A stretch of 64,000 nucleotides of DNA from Gaeumannomyces sp. JS-464 (taxonomy: Eukaryota; Ascomycota; Sordariomycetes; Magnaporthales; Magnaporthaceae). The translations under genes and the position numbers were made by a program. Where the stretch lies: contig NGZR01000003.1 in NCBI GenBank assembly GCA_002197995.1, positions 6,820,001 through 6,884,000 on the forward strand, in the 5' to 3' direction. Shown piece after piece: positions 41,399-52,752 of the stretch (position 1 is its first letter; each line of letters opens with the position of its first letter). The notes below the pieces were generated by a model. That model was not told where the DNA came from and did not search any database. It saw only the letters and a program-made list of their open reading frames with translations.

Positions 41399-43990
41399 TC
41401 GGAGAGGTGAATTTTCCAGGAGGGCCATACGACATTGAGGTCTTCAATGTTCACTACGCCGACTGTGACATGGCCTGGATCATATGCTGTTATAACCAGG
41501 CCGACATGAGCTGAGAGCAGATGGCGGATCTTTTGGGCGGATGCCGGTGTGCATGCGGCAGTGGATCCGCTTAGTTATTGGCAACATGAAGTTCTCATCT
41601 CTACCCTTTGGCTTCCAACGCCCCACCAGAGGAGACCGTGGGGGCTCCCGGCTCCCGGTATCTTGATCTTCTGCTAACAGCTCATTGTGCGGAGCAGCTA
41701 TGCCGGGAACCGCAGGCAGCAGGAGGGCGGCAAAACCTAAGAAGCCAGCTCTTCATATGTCACGTCTGTCTACTTGGGCACATTTTCTTCATATTGCTAA
41801 CTTGCTCTCCCAGCTGGGATTATGGCGATGTCTGGTTCTGGGGCGACGCCCAAAACTACCCGACACTTTGGGCTGACAAAATCGCGCACGCGCTGGACTG
41901 GCAGGAGAGAGACATGAGGTCACCTATGTAAGGAGCCAGCCCGTTCAATATCTGCCAAGAGACCTCCCATACCACATTTCTCAGGCTGACAGAACGTCTC
42001 CATCCAGGGAACCAGAGTAGCTTGATGCGTAAAACAAGGACGCTGCCGCAGCGTCCTCGGGAACAACCTGGTCCCTGGAGGGAGATGCGGGCCGCGCAAA
42101 CTTGATGCGTATGTCTCAGCTCCCCCCTTGGGCCTGTTGCGGGTTTTGCGTCTTTGTATTACACTATGCTAGCCTCGAAGCCAGCGGATCGTCTGCATGG
42201 GTCTGCGGCGCCCTGCGGCCGGCGCCCCTCTCCCACGAATGCCACAGCCGACACAGACCTTTCGATGATGCCGTCCCCTGAGGGCCCAGGGCTGCTGGCC
42301 GCCGATGGAAACTGCTTTGGGCACCGGAGATAAACCCGTGGGAGTTTGTACCACAACCGATCTCGGCTACCGTACTATAACGCGAAGCGAGGGGGAAATC
42401 CCATGCGGGCCATCCCGTAATCCCATTGGTACACGGAACGATCACCAAGCTCGTCGGTGCATCCAAACAGATCGCGAGAAAACGTAAGGCGCTGCGGGGT
42501 CTATAGCTTTGATCATGCCCAATGTTTGCGTTGGGCCAGGCGAAAACAACAAAACACACAAACGGGCAGGAAAATGTGGGTTGGAACCAAGAAAAGCCCC
42601 AATAATTAACACAGAGAACACACCGCCACAAGAGATTGAATCTTCCATGGGCTTCCACATTGTTCTCTTTCTATAATTTTGCCATTCATTCGATCCTGTA
42701 GAATCTTCGTCAGATGAAGGGGACGCCAAACAACGAGACCACCAGTCGAAATGCCGGCCAGATGATGCGAGTATCCCGAGTTCTACTACCCGAAAATGGC
42801 AGCTCATCCACCCGCGGCTTGGCGGCATGCGCAGCTCTTCCACGACCACCACGATTGCTCCCAGGCTCAAGCTCGGGCTCCTGGACTGTCTCGGACATGT
42901 GGCGGTCCCAGAGAAGCCGAAGCCAGTGGAATGCTTGGCAGCTACCCAGCCTACCCAATGGCCTATCCAAACCCCGAAACCGGCTCTTACCGGTTGACAA
43001 CATCACGACGCACCTCGCCAGTCCTTTGGCTGCACACGTTGGGCGCCGACCACACACCCTTCACAAGCCACACCGCCACCAACTCCCAAAACACGGAGCT
43101 AGCACCGTCTCCGTCTCCCTCCATCACCATCCTCTGGGGCAAATAACTCCCATAGCCACGTCAATGGTGCAGCTTCTGGACGGCAGCGGGGGCCTTTCAC
43201 GCGAGAGGAGAGCCTTTGTGTGTGCCAGAGTGCCGGCAGCCGCTGCCCGACGACTTTCAGACTTTGGCAGAAGGCAGTGACTCACAAACTAAACAGTTCA
43301 GCAACGCGTGGCGGCCCAAGCAGAAGGCTGTCGCACCCACGTCCGTTGGCGACACCATTCAAACAGCATCAGGACCGTCGCGGCCCAAAAAAGTTTTGCT
43401 CACCTGAGCCAAGGGCTGCCATGTCTGGTACCAATCGGTAGCACTATCTACACAAGATTCAAGGAGTTGCGGCTCAAGTCGACGTTACACATCGACAGTG
43501 TTGTCGTTTGTGGTCAACATCTAGTAAGGCGAAGCGGCAGGGCGACAACTAAAGTGGTGTTTGCGAAATAACAGGAGGAGAATCGATCGGCATTGCGGTG
43601 GCATTTCTTTGCCTCCCGTTGATTGATACTTGGATTTTGGCAAATGGGAAGCCTCCTGATGTCCGCCTAATCTTAAATTTTAATAAATAATAAGATGGTC
43701 GCCTTAGATCCATTCTTCGGAATCAGCGACCCAAGGCCATCTCCTGCACTCCCGAAAGCTTCAGCCGTTGAGGGTTTGTGGGTAGCTGCTCAGTGCTCTC
43801 CACTACGCGACTCCAGTCACCCTGCCGATATCCCAAACATTCCTCCGTCCCACGCGCTGCGCTACACGCCATGCAAATGGGAGACCCCACAAATGACCAC
43901 TGTAATGGCGGAGTCCCCCTCACGTATGATATCTCACTTCCCTGCTTTTTTTTTTTTTTTTGTTAATTCCCTAAGCGATTAACCTTTGAC
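41399..43990. other. Intergenic region right of the transposon, no supported gene
   Basis: Composition returns to GC-rich host DNA at once. A frame from the transposon edge reads GEVNFPGGPYDIEVFNVHYA..., followed by a stop at about 41512; it looks protein-like (faintly lipocalin-like) but has no start or partner exon. A structured inverted repeat is at 41998-42084. A 16-nt poly(T) lies at 43946-43961. The remaining frames show no recognisable product. Confidence 0.45.
41998..42084. other. Predicted long stem-loop with inner hairpin
   Basis: Outer arms 41998-42014 and 42069-42084 pair over about 15 of 17 positions. Inside is a perfect 8-bp hairpin with a 3-nt loop (GGACGCTG-CCG-CAGCGTCC, 42038-42056). 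CTTGATGCGTA occurs inside the loop (42021) and again just after the structure (42101). It could be a structured RNA or a small palindromic relic. Confidence 0.4.
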
Positions 43991-43997
43991 ATTTGCA

Positions 43998-45371
43998 AAT
44001 GAAAGGCCCAGCGACGTTGTCATCGCCGTTATGGGCATCACAGGGCTGGGAAGAGTACGTTTATCAAAGCTGTTTAAATGACAGTGCGGTCATTGGAGAC
44101 AACTTGAACTCTGGTGAGTTTTTACTTTGTTCGCGTTCAAAGCAAACCCTTTTGATGGCGCTTGGTATTTAAGCAACAAGCAAACTAATGGGATGATCCA
44201 TCGTTTAGAAACATCGGATGTCCATGTCTACCCCGCCACACTCGAAGGGCAAAATTTCTACCTTGTGGACACGCCCGGCTTTGACGACACGCATATCTCC
44301 GACGTCGATGTGCTCTACAAGCTAGTCGACTGGCTTGGGGAGACTGACAAACGCGGAGTGCGCCTGGAGGGCATCGTGTACTTGCACCGCATCTCCGACC
44401 CGCGCATGAGCGGCTCGGCTATGAAAAATCTCCGCCTGTTCCGAAAGCTCTGCGGAAAAGATGCACTTTCGCGCGTCGTCCTCGCCACCACCATGTGGGG
44501 CAATGTAAGCGAAGAGGACGGGATGCGGCGGGAAGGGGAGCTGACGACGAATCCGGAATACTGGGCGGACATGATCGAGAACGGCAGCAAGATGATCCGG
44601 CAGGACGAGGGTTTAGCTTCGGCAACCCGCATCATCAAATACATCTGCTCGAAGCATGATTCAAAAGGGGGACCGGTCAGGCTCGAGATCCAGAAAGAGA
44701 TGGCTGAAGGCAAAACGCTGGATAAAACGTCGGCGGGGATCGAGGTCGAGGCCGAAATGAACCAGCTGCGCGCCAAGCACGAAAAGGAGAAGAGCGTTCT
44801 ACGAGCAGAGTTGGAGGAGGCCAAGAGGGACCTTGACAAAGCTACCCAAAGGGAGGTGGAAAGGGCAACAGCCGAGTTGGAGGCCAAGATGAGAAAGGCC
44901 GAGGAGGACCGCGAAAGGATGCGCGCCAACCTCGAGGAGATACAAAGTCAGCGGGACGAGGAGATTCGGATGCAGGAGTGGATTGGAAAGCTTAGAGGGC
45001 AAATGGAAGAGGACGGGACAATGGCCGAGCTGAAGGAGATGCGTGAGAGACTCCAGGACGTGCGCGAAGAAATACAGAAGCAGCTGGGCGAGGAGAAGCA
45101 GAGGCAGCGCGAGAGGGACGCCGAGAACTTGAGGCTTGAGAAGCTTTCTGCGCAGCTGAATGAACAGCAGAAAGTAATAGTGGCACAGGGGAAGGCTCTG
45201 GAGGAAAGGGAGAGGCATATCGCGTCGGAGAAGGTTAAAGCACAGCATCAGAAAGAGATGGCCGTGGTTGAGGAGAAGCTCGCGGAGGCGGAGGAGAAGC
45301 TACGGAAGAAGGGGTTTAGGGCGGTGGCGACGGGAAAGGTCAAGAGATATGTTAGAGCCTGGATTGACTAG
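43998..45371 (+). CDS. P-loop GTPase (AIG1/IMAP-like) with long C-terminal coiled coil
   Basis: Fungal protein with an N-terminal GTP-binding domain and a long coiled coil. The G1 region reads NERPSDVVIAVMGITG then AGKSTFIKAV then NDSAVIGDNLNS, needing two one-base insertions (about 44044 in GGG, about 44075 in TTTAAA). A 95-nt intron follows (44114-44208, GTGAGT...TAG). Exon 2 is intact from 44209 to TAG at 45371: SDVHVYPATLEGQNFYLVDT with G3 motif DTPGF, GIVYLHRISDPRMSGSAMKN, and VVLATTMWGNV (G4-like T-x-W). From about 44740 it is almost wholly heptad-type coiled coil rich in Glu, Lys, Arg and Leu, ending RAVATGKVKRYVRAWID. The start codon is not resolved: upstream of NERPSD the frame meets a stop and no ATG, so a further exon or another frame error is likely. 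The role is unknown. Confidence 0.75.
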
Positions 45372-45647
45372 GTAGATCCCATGTATTTGCGGCACTCATC
45401 ACTCGCCGACGCGGTCGGGTAGATTTTGTAGCTTAAATAGCCATGAAACGTTTCGGGAAGTAGGTGTAATGTACTTCAAGATCATATGAAAGGTGTTGGC
45501 ATACTCATCTTTTCGCCGGGCGTGCGACGACGGGAGTTAGCCTCCAGGCGTCGTAAAGTGCTGGGAGCCACGCTGCTAAGCTAACGACTGCGGGGACTGC
45601 CAGAGCTGCCAGGATCTACAAAATGGCACCCTCCCGAAGTTCCATTG

Positions 45648-46614
45648 CTACACGCAGCCGCCACCCCGGCCATCAGTACGCTCGTATAGATCGTTCCAAA
45701 ATAAGATGTCCCTCATCAGCTCCTCTGATATGTTCGCCTTGGCGTAGCTTTCCCTCCTCGGGCTCCTGATGCGCACGTGCACGTCGGCTGCCGTGGCCCA
45801 GCCGAAAAAGCCGCCATCTCCCAGTCGACAATGGCGACGATGCGGTCGCCGCGGCCGACGATGTAGTTGGACTGGACTGGTCCATGTGCACAAGCCCGAC
45901 GTCTGGGTCGCTCGCATGCTCCGTGAAGATGATGTCGCGCTCGAGGGCCTGGATGCCCCGGTTGGCGACGGGGTCCGGGACGACATAGGAACGGGCCTTG
46001 GTGCCGGTGTCTAGCTTGATCTCATGCAGCTTCCGGAGCACGGCGCGAGCCTGCTCCTTGAAGCCGGCTTTTTTGTTGAGGGGAGAGGTAGCGCCAGGCA
46101 ACGTTCAGCCCAACCCCGGGGATGCGTTCTTGGACGAGGACGCTGTGCCCGTCGATCTGTGCCAGGGGCTCGATGTCAGCACCACGCGACGTGCAAAGCA
46201 TTTGACCAAAGCCCAACTGCCACCCATCTTTCCAGCAAAGTAGATTTCAGGGACGCGTATCTGCAGCCCCGCCAGAGCTGGCCTGGCAAGCTCGATCGCG
46301 GCGACCTCGTTCGCGTCGGCCAGGGCATAGTAGCGCCCCCTATTCTCGTTGAGGTGCGGGGAGTTCACGATGACGCTGCCCAGAGCAAAGACGTCGCGGC
46401 CGCCGCTGTCGTTGGGGTAGATACGCTCAGCGCCGGTACAACGCCCGATCACGTCCTTCCAATACGCGAGGGACTCTGGTGATGTGCTGCGGAAGTGCTC
46501 CGGCAAATGACGGAAATCATCTGACTGGACAAGGTAGCGGCCGTAAAATGGAATGTCATTATACAGGTCGGCACTGGCCCGGATCTTCTCAGTATCTGTC
46601 TCGTATGGATCCAT
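45648..46614 (-). CDS. Aminoglycoside-phosphotransferase-like (APH/choline kinase fold) protein, frame interrupted
   Basis: Fungal APH-family small-molecule kinase-like protein; the substrate is unknown. The start is placed at 46614 (MDPYETDTEKIRASADLYND). The N-lobe runs to PEIYFAGKM. Then GHSVLVQERIPGVGLNVAW resumes in another frame; a 69-nt GT...CTGAC...CAG stretch between them looks like an intron, although phase is off by one. After AWRYLSPQQK an extra A (about 46070) shifts to AGFKEQARAVLRKLHEIK, the typical helix before the catalytic loop. Catalytic loop region GLVHMDQSSP (usually H-x-D-x-x-P-x-N) is followed, after a one-base loss (about 45887), by NYIVGRGDRIVAIVDWEMA with the DxE/D metal motif (VDWE). 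Another one-base loss (about 45823) leads to GFFGWATAADVHVR and a helical C-terminus. Catalytic Asp residues appear present. Confidence 0.65.
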
Positions 46615-47170
46615 GCGGAGGGGTTCAATGGGGTGTGTGGACAAGTGATCGAGTCTTCGTTGGGAGGCGGCCCCCTCACAGCCAGCAGCAGAAACATAAA
46701 TACTGCAGGCGGCGGGCATGCACGCTTTTTTATTTCGTGCTACAGGAGGCGTGGAGTTGTTGCCGCAGGACCCGTTCGCCCAATCGAACCCAGTCCCCGT
46801 GCTGGCTGTGAGCGCGGCTGAAACAAGAAGCTGTCGCTGCATAGGCCGCTGCTGGCCGGGATTCTCTCATGGTTCATTTCGTGTGCGTTCACGGCATAAA
46901 CATGTTGCAAGGGGGAAAGAGGATTTTCAGTTGCATTGGGAGGTTTCCCGTAATGACCAAAACAATCTCACGGAACTCCATAATCATTATCAAGGGGCAG
47001 GCGATCCTGTACTTTTTGCTCCGAAACCACGAAGTTGAAGCCGCGGATATCCCCAAGCGCACGACGTCCATGTTATCTTGCCCCCCACAAAGGTAGGTAG
47101 GTAGGTACAATACTTCTAGGCCCCGCGCAGCCTTCGCACGCCTACCTAGTCACGCATCTCGCCACGACTC
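46615..47170. other. Intergenic region, no gene seen
   Basis: About 550 bases upstream of the APH-like gene and downstream of the orphan at 47171. It contains four GTAG tandem units (about 47090-47105) and a GGTAC motif. No supported gene. Confidence 0.4.
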
Positions 47171-47732
47171 TCAAGCGGCGCCTGCTGCGGCAGCGGGAGG
47201 ACAACACCTGTTCTTAATCATTTCCAGGTGTACAGTCCCGAGCCCCCATGAATCGTCGGCTTGGAGCACACAGTAGATATGTCCTTCGGCGACTGGGTCG
47301 TTCGAATCGCGGGTGCCGCAGTAGACCGTGATGTGCGGTGCGTGCATCTGGAACCGTTTGCTTTTGAGATCGAACGCCCTTCTTGGGACGGACTCGTTTA
47401 GTCGTTGTGGAATGGTCACAATGCCTGGGGAGGTGTGAGAACGGTATCCACGTGGGAAATCAAGCTTCCACGAAAAATTGAACAGGGCTTTTTGAGAAAA
47501 TACCTTATCCATATGCGAGTATAGCCTGCTTGTATAGCTCCGGCTTTGGCCAGCCATTCATTTTGTTCTCTTCGCAAGCTTTTTCCGGGAGGCTGAACAC
47601 TCCATATGATCTAAGCAGTGAAAGGTCAAACCCATAATCAAGCCATGAAGGGAATAGCTTGTTTACCTGCGGGTCTTCATCTGTTCCTAGGCCAATGGTT
47701 CCGTAGTCGGGCTCGTGAGTGCATAGAGGCAT
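47171..47732 (-). CDS. Orphan protein, exon structure uncertain
   Basis: Two protein-like stretches. The first begins at ATG 47732 (MPLCTHEPDYGTIGLGTDED, then KLFPSWLDYGFDLSLL) and ends near 47508. The second, in another frame, is GIVTIPQRLNESVPRR, then PHITVYCGTRDSNDPVAEGH and IYCVLQADDSWGLGTVHLEM, ending at 47171. Candidate introns are 47433-47512 (GTATTT...CCCCAG) and, alternatively, a GTAAAC...TTAG stretch in the first segment. No combination I tried joins both in phase, so a frame error is likely. The second part resembles a small beta-rich domain, but I cannot name it. No signal peptide. The gene is real mainly by codon bias. Confidence 0.4.
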
Positions 47733-48741
47733 GACGAAAACTTGAAAAAAAAAAAAGATAGGAGTGAGGATGTGTGAATGGTAGGATTGCGTCAAGCCCT
47801 GTGCGCTTTCAATGAACAAACTAACGGCGCCGGCCCACAGCCAGCCACAGCACTCCCAGCCGGAGGGGCGAAGGAATGTATTTGTAGGCAAAGATGGTGT
47901 CGCCATTTGAAAGATGCAAATATTTGAACGTGCACTTTCCGAGTTGCACTGTTAACCGGTTTAAAATGCCGGTACGAGCATCTGAGCTAGGTACCTAATT
48001 ACCTACCTACCCAGGTACCTACCTATCTTGAGGTAATTGGCCGATTGCTTTGCCGAAGACAACGCATCGTCAGCCTTTGGTAGGACAGCATATGCAGTGG
48101 TTTTGTTAGCTTGAGAAGCCTCGCTTGGTCGGCGGCTCCCGAATGGCTGCGCTGCTGCAGTGCACGAATGTGCTTGCCAACGCGTGCTTTATTGGAAGCA
48201 AATGGTCACGCTGTTCGAGTCACATTCGTGCCCGGGATGCTGCGCTCAATGTTTCCACCCAACGTGCCACCCGTGCCGCCCAACCTGATGCAACATGTAC
48301 TTCCAATTGCTTGGGCGGAGGAGGAGGGTTGCGCCTTTTGGGACCTGGCCTGATTGGTGCATCGATTGCGTGCGTTCTTTTGAAAGATGAGAATTGGGAG
48401 GTGGTACGGGCTCCTGGCGGTTCGGATTGATTGGTGTCTGGGGTTCAATTTTCACATGACCGTCTCCGTGGCGACACTGGTCGTGGCACGGTCCCCCAAA
48501 ATCCGAGCAGCACACGCCCAGCTCAGAGAGGCGCTCATAAAGCCGGTCTTCCACTCCAGAACGCCCAATCAATACTTCTCTCAACATTCCGCGCACGCAG
48601 TCTCAACTAGCGTCCCCCTCGCGTCTCGATGCTGGGCGTTGTAATTTCCAGGTAGCCACTGGCGACTCTTGTCCGCCAGGCTACGTCGGTTGCCCTCCGC
48701 TCCGACCGCCCCCGATTTCAGGCCATTCTCAATCGCACAGC
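47733..48741. other. Intergenic region with GGTACCTACC repeats
   Basis: Holds the promoters of the orphan and the kinase. At 47990-48025 the motif TAGGTACCTA / ACCTACCTACC recurs several times in tandem. No supported gene. Confidence 0.4.
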
Positions 48742-50486
48742 ATGGCGTCTCGTCAAAGCCCTTCCCATACCGCTCCGAGCGACCCGCCGGGAGCTGCCGC
48801 GGATGATATGCGGCCCGGATCTGCCTCCAGCGACACATACCTCGTCACCTCCAACATTGACCTCGAAGAACTCGATGGATACCGGGAGGGCGGCTACCAT
48901 CCAGTCCACATCGGTGACAAGTTCGGCACTCAAGATCGCTATCAGGTGCTCCACAAGCTCGGACAAGGCGGGTTCGGCACTGTGTGGCTTTGCTGGGACC
49001 AGGCAACAGGGAAATACGTGGCCCTCAAGATCCATATCTCAGATGTAACCGAGGATGAGCTCTTCGACCTCAAGGTGGCAGAACTGGAACGGTCGTTCCC
49101 GGGATGGGAATACATCGCTATTCCGATGGACCACTTCACCGTCAACGGGCCAAACGGGAAGCACCAGTGTCTTGTCCTCCCAGTCCTTGGCTCGCCTGTC
49201 GCCCCCGACCTGTGGAGAACTTTACCCGAGGGGAAGGATGGCTGGCTAGTCCGGCTTCACATAGCCCTTCAGGCCACCCAGGCCCTGGCTTTCTTGCATC
49301 GACACAAGATCTGTCACGGAGGTTCGTTCTCCATCCCTCGTTGGTGTTAACCGCATTCGCTAACCAGTACTCGATTAGACTTTCGGCCTGCCAATATCCT
49401 TGTCCACCTCCAAGGCTTCGACCACCTGGGGAAGGACGAGCTGCTTTCGCTGTTGGGTCCACCGGTTCAGTCTAAAGTGCAAACAAAATCCGGAAAAAAG
49501 CCCCTCAAGTCTTTTCCTAACTATCTCGTCTACCCGGCCGATCTCGGCCGCCTCAGCAGCCGGTATATGACCGGCAAGATCTGCGTGATCGACTTCGGAG
49601 AGGCCTACGACTTCGCGGCTCCGCCCGAGCTACTTGGAATGGCGGACAGCTACCTCCCGCCGGAGGAGTTAGTCCTTCCAGACCCCACAGAAGATGAAGA
49701 TTCGTCTGATGCTGCAGAAGATGGTGATGGTGCAGAAACTGCTGATGCCCACAGACGCAGCCCGCCAAGACAACCACAGTCATCATTGTCAGGGAAGATC
49801 AAAACATGTCACTTAGCCAAAGGGCCAGCGTGCGACATGTGGGCTCTCGGTTGCACACTGTTCGAGATCATGATTCAGATTCCGCTCTTCTACATGATCC
49901 AGGACCGTGACGAGCTGCTTGCTGAGATGGCCCAACTTTTTGGCAAATTTCCCGATCCAATCTGGGATCAGTGGGAGGCCAGGAAGGATTGGTTCGATGA
50001 CCAAGGCAGGTGGCTTCGCCAGCACAACGGCGAAATCTTGTCTCTCGAGAAGTATCTCGCACTCCCGAAGGACAAGATTGACGACTCGCGAAGGGCAGGC
50101 CTTCCTGAGGATGTACAGAGAGAAACGGCCCAGCTGCTACGCCGCATTCTCAAATATGAGCCTGGAGGCGCGCGCCAGTGCCGAAAGACTGCGCCCGGAT
50201 GAACTTTTTAGGATCCTCAACAAGAACCTGGAGGGCAGGGGCATGAAAGACGGTTGCTGCTGGGACATGTCCTGGTGCGCTGTCGTTCAAGTTGGCTTCT
50301 GAGTCGACCTCCCTGTCGGAGGCCGTGCGGCAAGGGGACGACGTGCTGCAAAGTGAAGGGTCAATGGCTAGTGCCACTCGTGTCCATTCCAAGGGCGGAT
50401 GTGAAGGAGGTGGCAGAGAAGCAAAAAGCTGGCGAAAGTTCTTCATGGATTCCTTGAACCGTATACTAGGGCGCCGGCAACAATAA
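48742..50486 (+). CDS. Protein kinase-like, divergent SRPK type
   Basis: Eukaryotic protein-kinase fold closest to fungal SR-protein-kinase-like (CMGC) sequences. Exon 1 (48742-49321) starts MASRQSPSHTAPSDPPG and has the glycine-rich loop LGQGGFGTVWLCWD and the ATP-anchoring Lys in YVALKIHIS. A 57-nt intron (49322-49378, branch CTAAC) follows. Exon 2 gives the catalytic loop CHGDFRPANILVHL, where HRD is replaced by HGD but the catalytic Asp and the Asn are kept, then the DFG motif in CVIDFGEAYDF, an acidic insert (EDEDSSDAAEDGDG), and CDMWALGCTLFEIM. The frame from exon 2 stops at 50200-50202, but the kinase C-terminus resumes after one extra G (about 50165) as EARASAERLRPDELFRIL, and a later frame to 50486 ends LNRILGRRQQ, suggesting further indels. 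May be a pseudokinase or a decaying copy. Confidence 0.72.
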
Positions 50487-50815
50487 AATAGGACCGAGAA
50501 GCCTGGAAGTTTTCTCGTTGGTCGCAGCTTTCAAACGGCCTTTTTGGGAGGGCGACGGCATTGACTTGTCTTCCATGCTAATATTTCCAACCTGTCAGAG
50601 GACGCACGGTGCTATGGCCAACGAATTTCGTATGGGGGAACAAAGGAGCGGATCATTAACTCGGGGATTTGGGGCAGTGTCTCTCCACCTTCCCCTCACC
50701 AACTCCCGGCCCTCAGCAAATGAACCAAGGCGCCGGTGCCTAATTACACAGGTACCTACCTACCCAGTAGACCATCAAAAATCGAGACCGAGATAGAGAA
50801 GCGCGCAAGGAAGTC

Positions 50816-51330
50816 ATGCCCGTCGTGCACGTCGTCCTGATGGCCTTTGAGCCGCTGGCGACACCGCAAGAGGTCGAGAAGGCGGGTTCCTTGCCCCGCT
50901 GACGCCACCGCCGGGGATGCCCGCTAATTGCCGATGCCTCTCCAGATCGTCCAGAGCATGCTGGCTCTGAAAGACAAGTGCATCCACCCGACGTCGCAGA
51001 AGCCGTACGTCAAGTCGACCAAGGGGGGCGTCAACTTGACCTCGGAGGGGTTCGCGGTAGGTCGCCACTGTTCTTTGACCGCCCGTGCAGACACGATCCT
51101 CTGCGCGGGGAGTTATGGGTGTCCTCTCCAAGGAAACTTTCGCTGACTTGTCCATCGTCCCGCGGCGCTCGCAGGAGGGATACTCGCATTCCTTCGTGAT
51201 GGAGTTCGAGAACGGGAAGGAGTGCGCGTACTACAGCGACGAGGATCCGGTGCACCTGGAGTTCATCAACAGCACGTCTGGCATCGTGTCCAAAACACTG
51301 GTTGTCGACTTCACCCCTGGCGTCTTCTAG
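50816..51330 (+). CDS. Stress-responsive A/B barrel (Dabb) domain protein, probable GC-AG intron
   Basis: Small dimeric alpha+beta barrel protein of the Dabb group; some members are stress induced or aid polyketide cyclisation. Exon 1 (50816-50881) encodes MPVVHVVLMAFEPLATPQEV then EK. Exon 2 (50946-51056) encodes IVQSMLALKDKCIHPTSQKP and YVKSTKGGVNLTSEGFA. Exon 3 (51175-51330) encodes EGYSHSFVMEFENGKECAYY and ends DFTPGVF. All junctions are phase 0 and the total is 110 residues, the family's normal size. Intron 2 is GTAGGT...CAG (118 nt). Intron 1 (50882-50945) works only with a GC donor (AAG|GCGGGT) and a CTCCAG acceptor; the nearest GT would break the frame. No signal peptide. Confidence 0.82.
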
Positions 51331-52752
51331 GTTCGAGGCGTATGGGGGACTCGCAGTGAAAGCTTAGTGTCAGGTGTTGGGATGCGAGGCTGCGGTGCTC
51401 GCACGCTGGGGCCGGGATAGCACCATCAGTGCCTGGTGCCACCAGATTTAGTTCAGACGTATGGAAGTCATGCTTTTTCCGGTACACCTTCCATCCTCTG
51501 CCTCGTTTCCATGCTTGACAGCGTATGTGCTCGACGCAGCCCGCGCGGCGCTCCAACCTTGTCGCAGCCAGCCGAAGGCATCTCAGTCAGAAATCCATGT
51601 GGTTTGGCCGGCAGTCTCGAGGAACACCTACCAGCGGAGGCCGGAATGGGGCGATTGCATAGGTGGTAGTCACCGCCATTTTTCCTGATAAAGGAGCTGT
51701 CCAGCACACCGTCCAAGGCCTCGGGCCTGGGTCTTTCTTTCCGGCACATACCCACTGGGTGGGCAACCATCATGGCGCCTAATTTCGCCAACTGACTGCC
51801 TGTTGCCTTGAAAGACATGGCAACTCCTGCAAGGGTTTGAAGTGCAGGATATTTCGAGCGACGATGAAAGCATGGCTGAGCTTTCGCAATCTGCGGCCGC
51901 ACGAGATGCGGATGCGTTTGTTGCGAGCGATGACCCAAACCATGGCTGAGCTCCTCCTGGTCAGATGCCTTCGTTTTGCTACCTGTCCCCTTTGTTCCCC
52001 TTCCTTTTTTTCGTCCTCTTCCAATATTCATCCACATAGCCTCTACTTTCCTTTCTCTTCCTTTGGCTATTGCGCGCATCGTCATAGCCGCCAAGGAGTA
52101 TGGACTATGAGGTGCCTCCTTCGCGCGGATGGGAATTTTAGTAGGCTTCTAGCCCCACCTCTGCTATCCCTCCCCTGATGTCGCCGATTCTCCACCCTAT
52201 AGGTTGTTACTTCACCACTTGTTCTTTGCGCAGGAAGTTTGTTGTTGATGGGTTACTGGTATCACGGAGCCTCGCTCCAGGAACACCTCGCCAGCTGCAG
52301 CCAAAAGTCCTCATGCACGCCGTCATGGCGCGAAGTTCACCAGCTTGTCAGACAAGCGGGCGGCCAGATCATACACGGTAACAAGGGCGCGCTTGGCTAG
52401 AAACAAACTGCTGGGTTCCCATTACAGTACATGCTCCCGGCGAGAGACGTGGAGGCCGAGATAGGAGTGCGGGAAAAGAGAGGCACCTGGGCATGCAGAA
52501 AGCAGCACGCAGCTAGAGGAGCAAGTTCCCCAAATAAAAGCCTGCAGTCCATATAAAAATAACTGCAGGAAGCAGGAAAGGATACAGGAACAGGGAGGCT
52601 GTGAGGAGGACCGAGCTCCTCGCTCACTCCCTGGCTGCATCGTGTGTTGGTTCGCGCCCCACCCACTGCGACGTGACTCCGCCCCCACCACCCTGCACGA
52701 GAACCGTCGCTGGACCAACAAACATTTGGAAGCACATCAGATCAGTCGTCTC
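51331..52752. other. Intergenic region, no gene seen
   Basis: 1.4 kb between the 3' ends of the Dabb gene and the minus-strand orphan. No open frame here has a recognisable product or good codon bias. Confidence 0.45.

Noticed and set aside
44315..44929. 204-codon minus-strand open frame, Ser/Leu-rich
   Set aside because: It mirrors the coiled-coil gene on the other strand; Leu/Ser enrichment is the complement of Glu/Lys codons.
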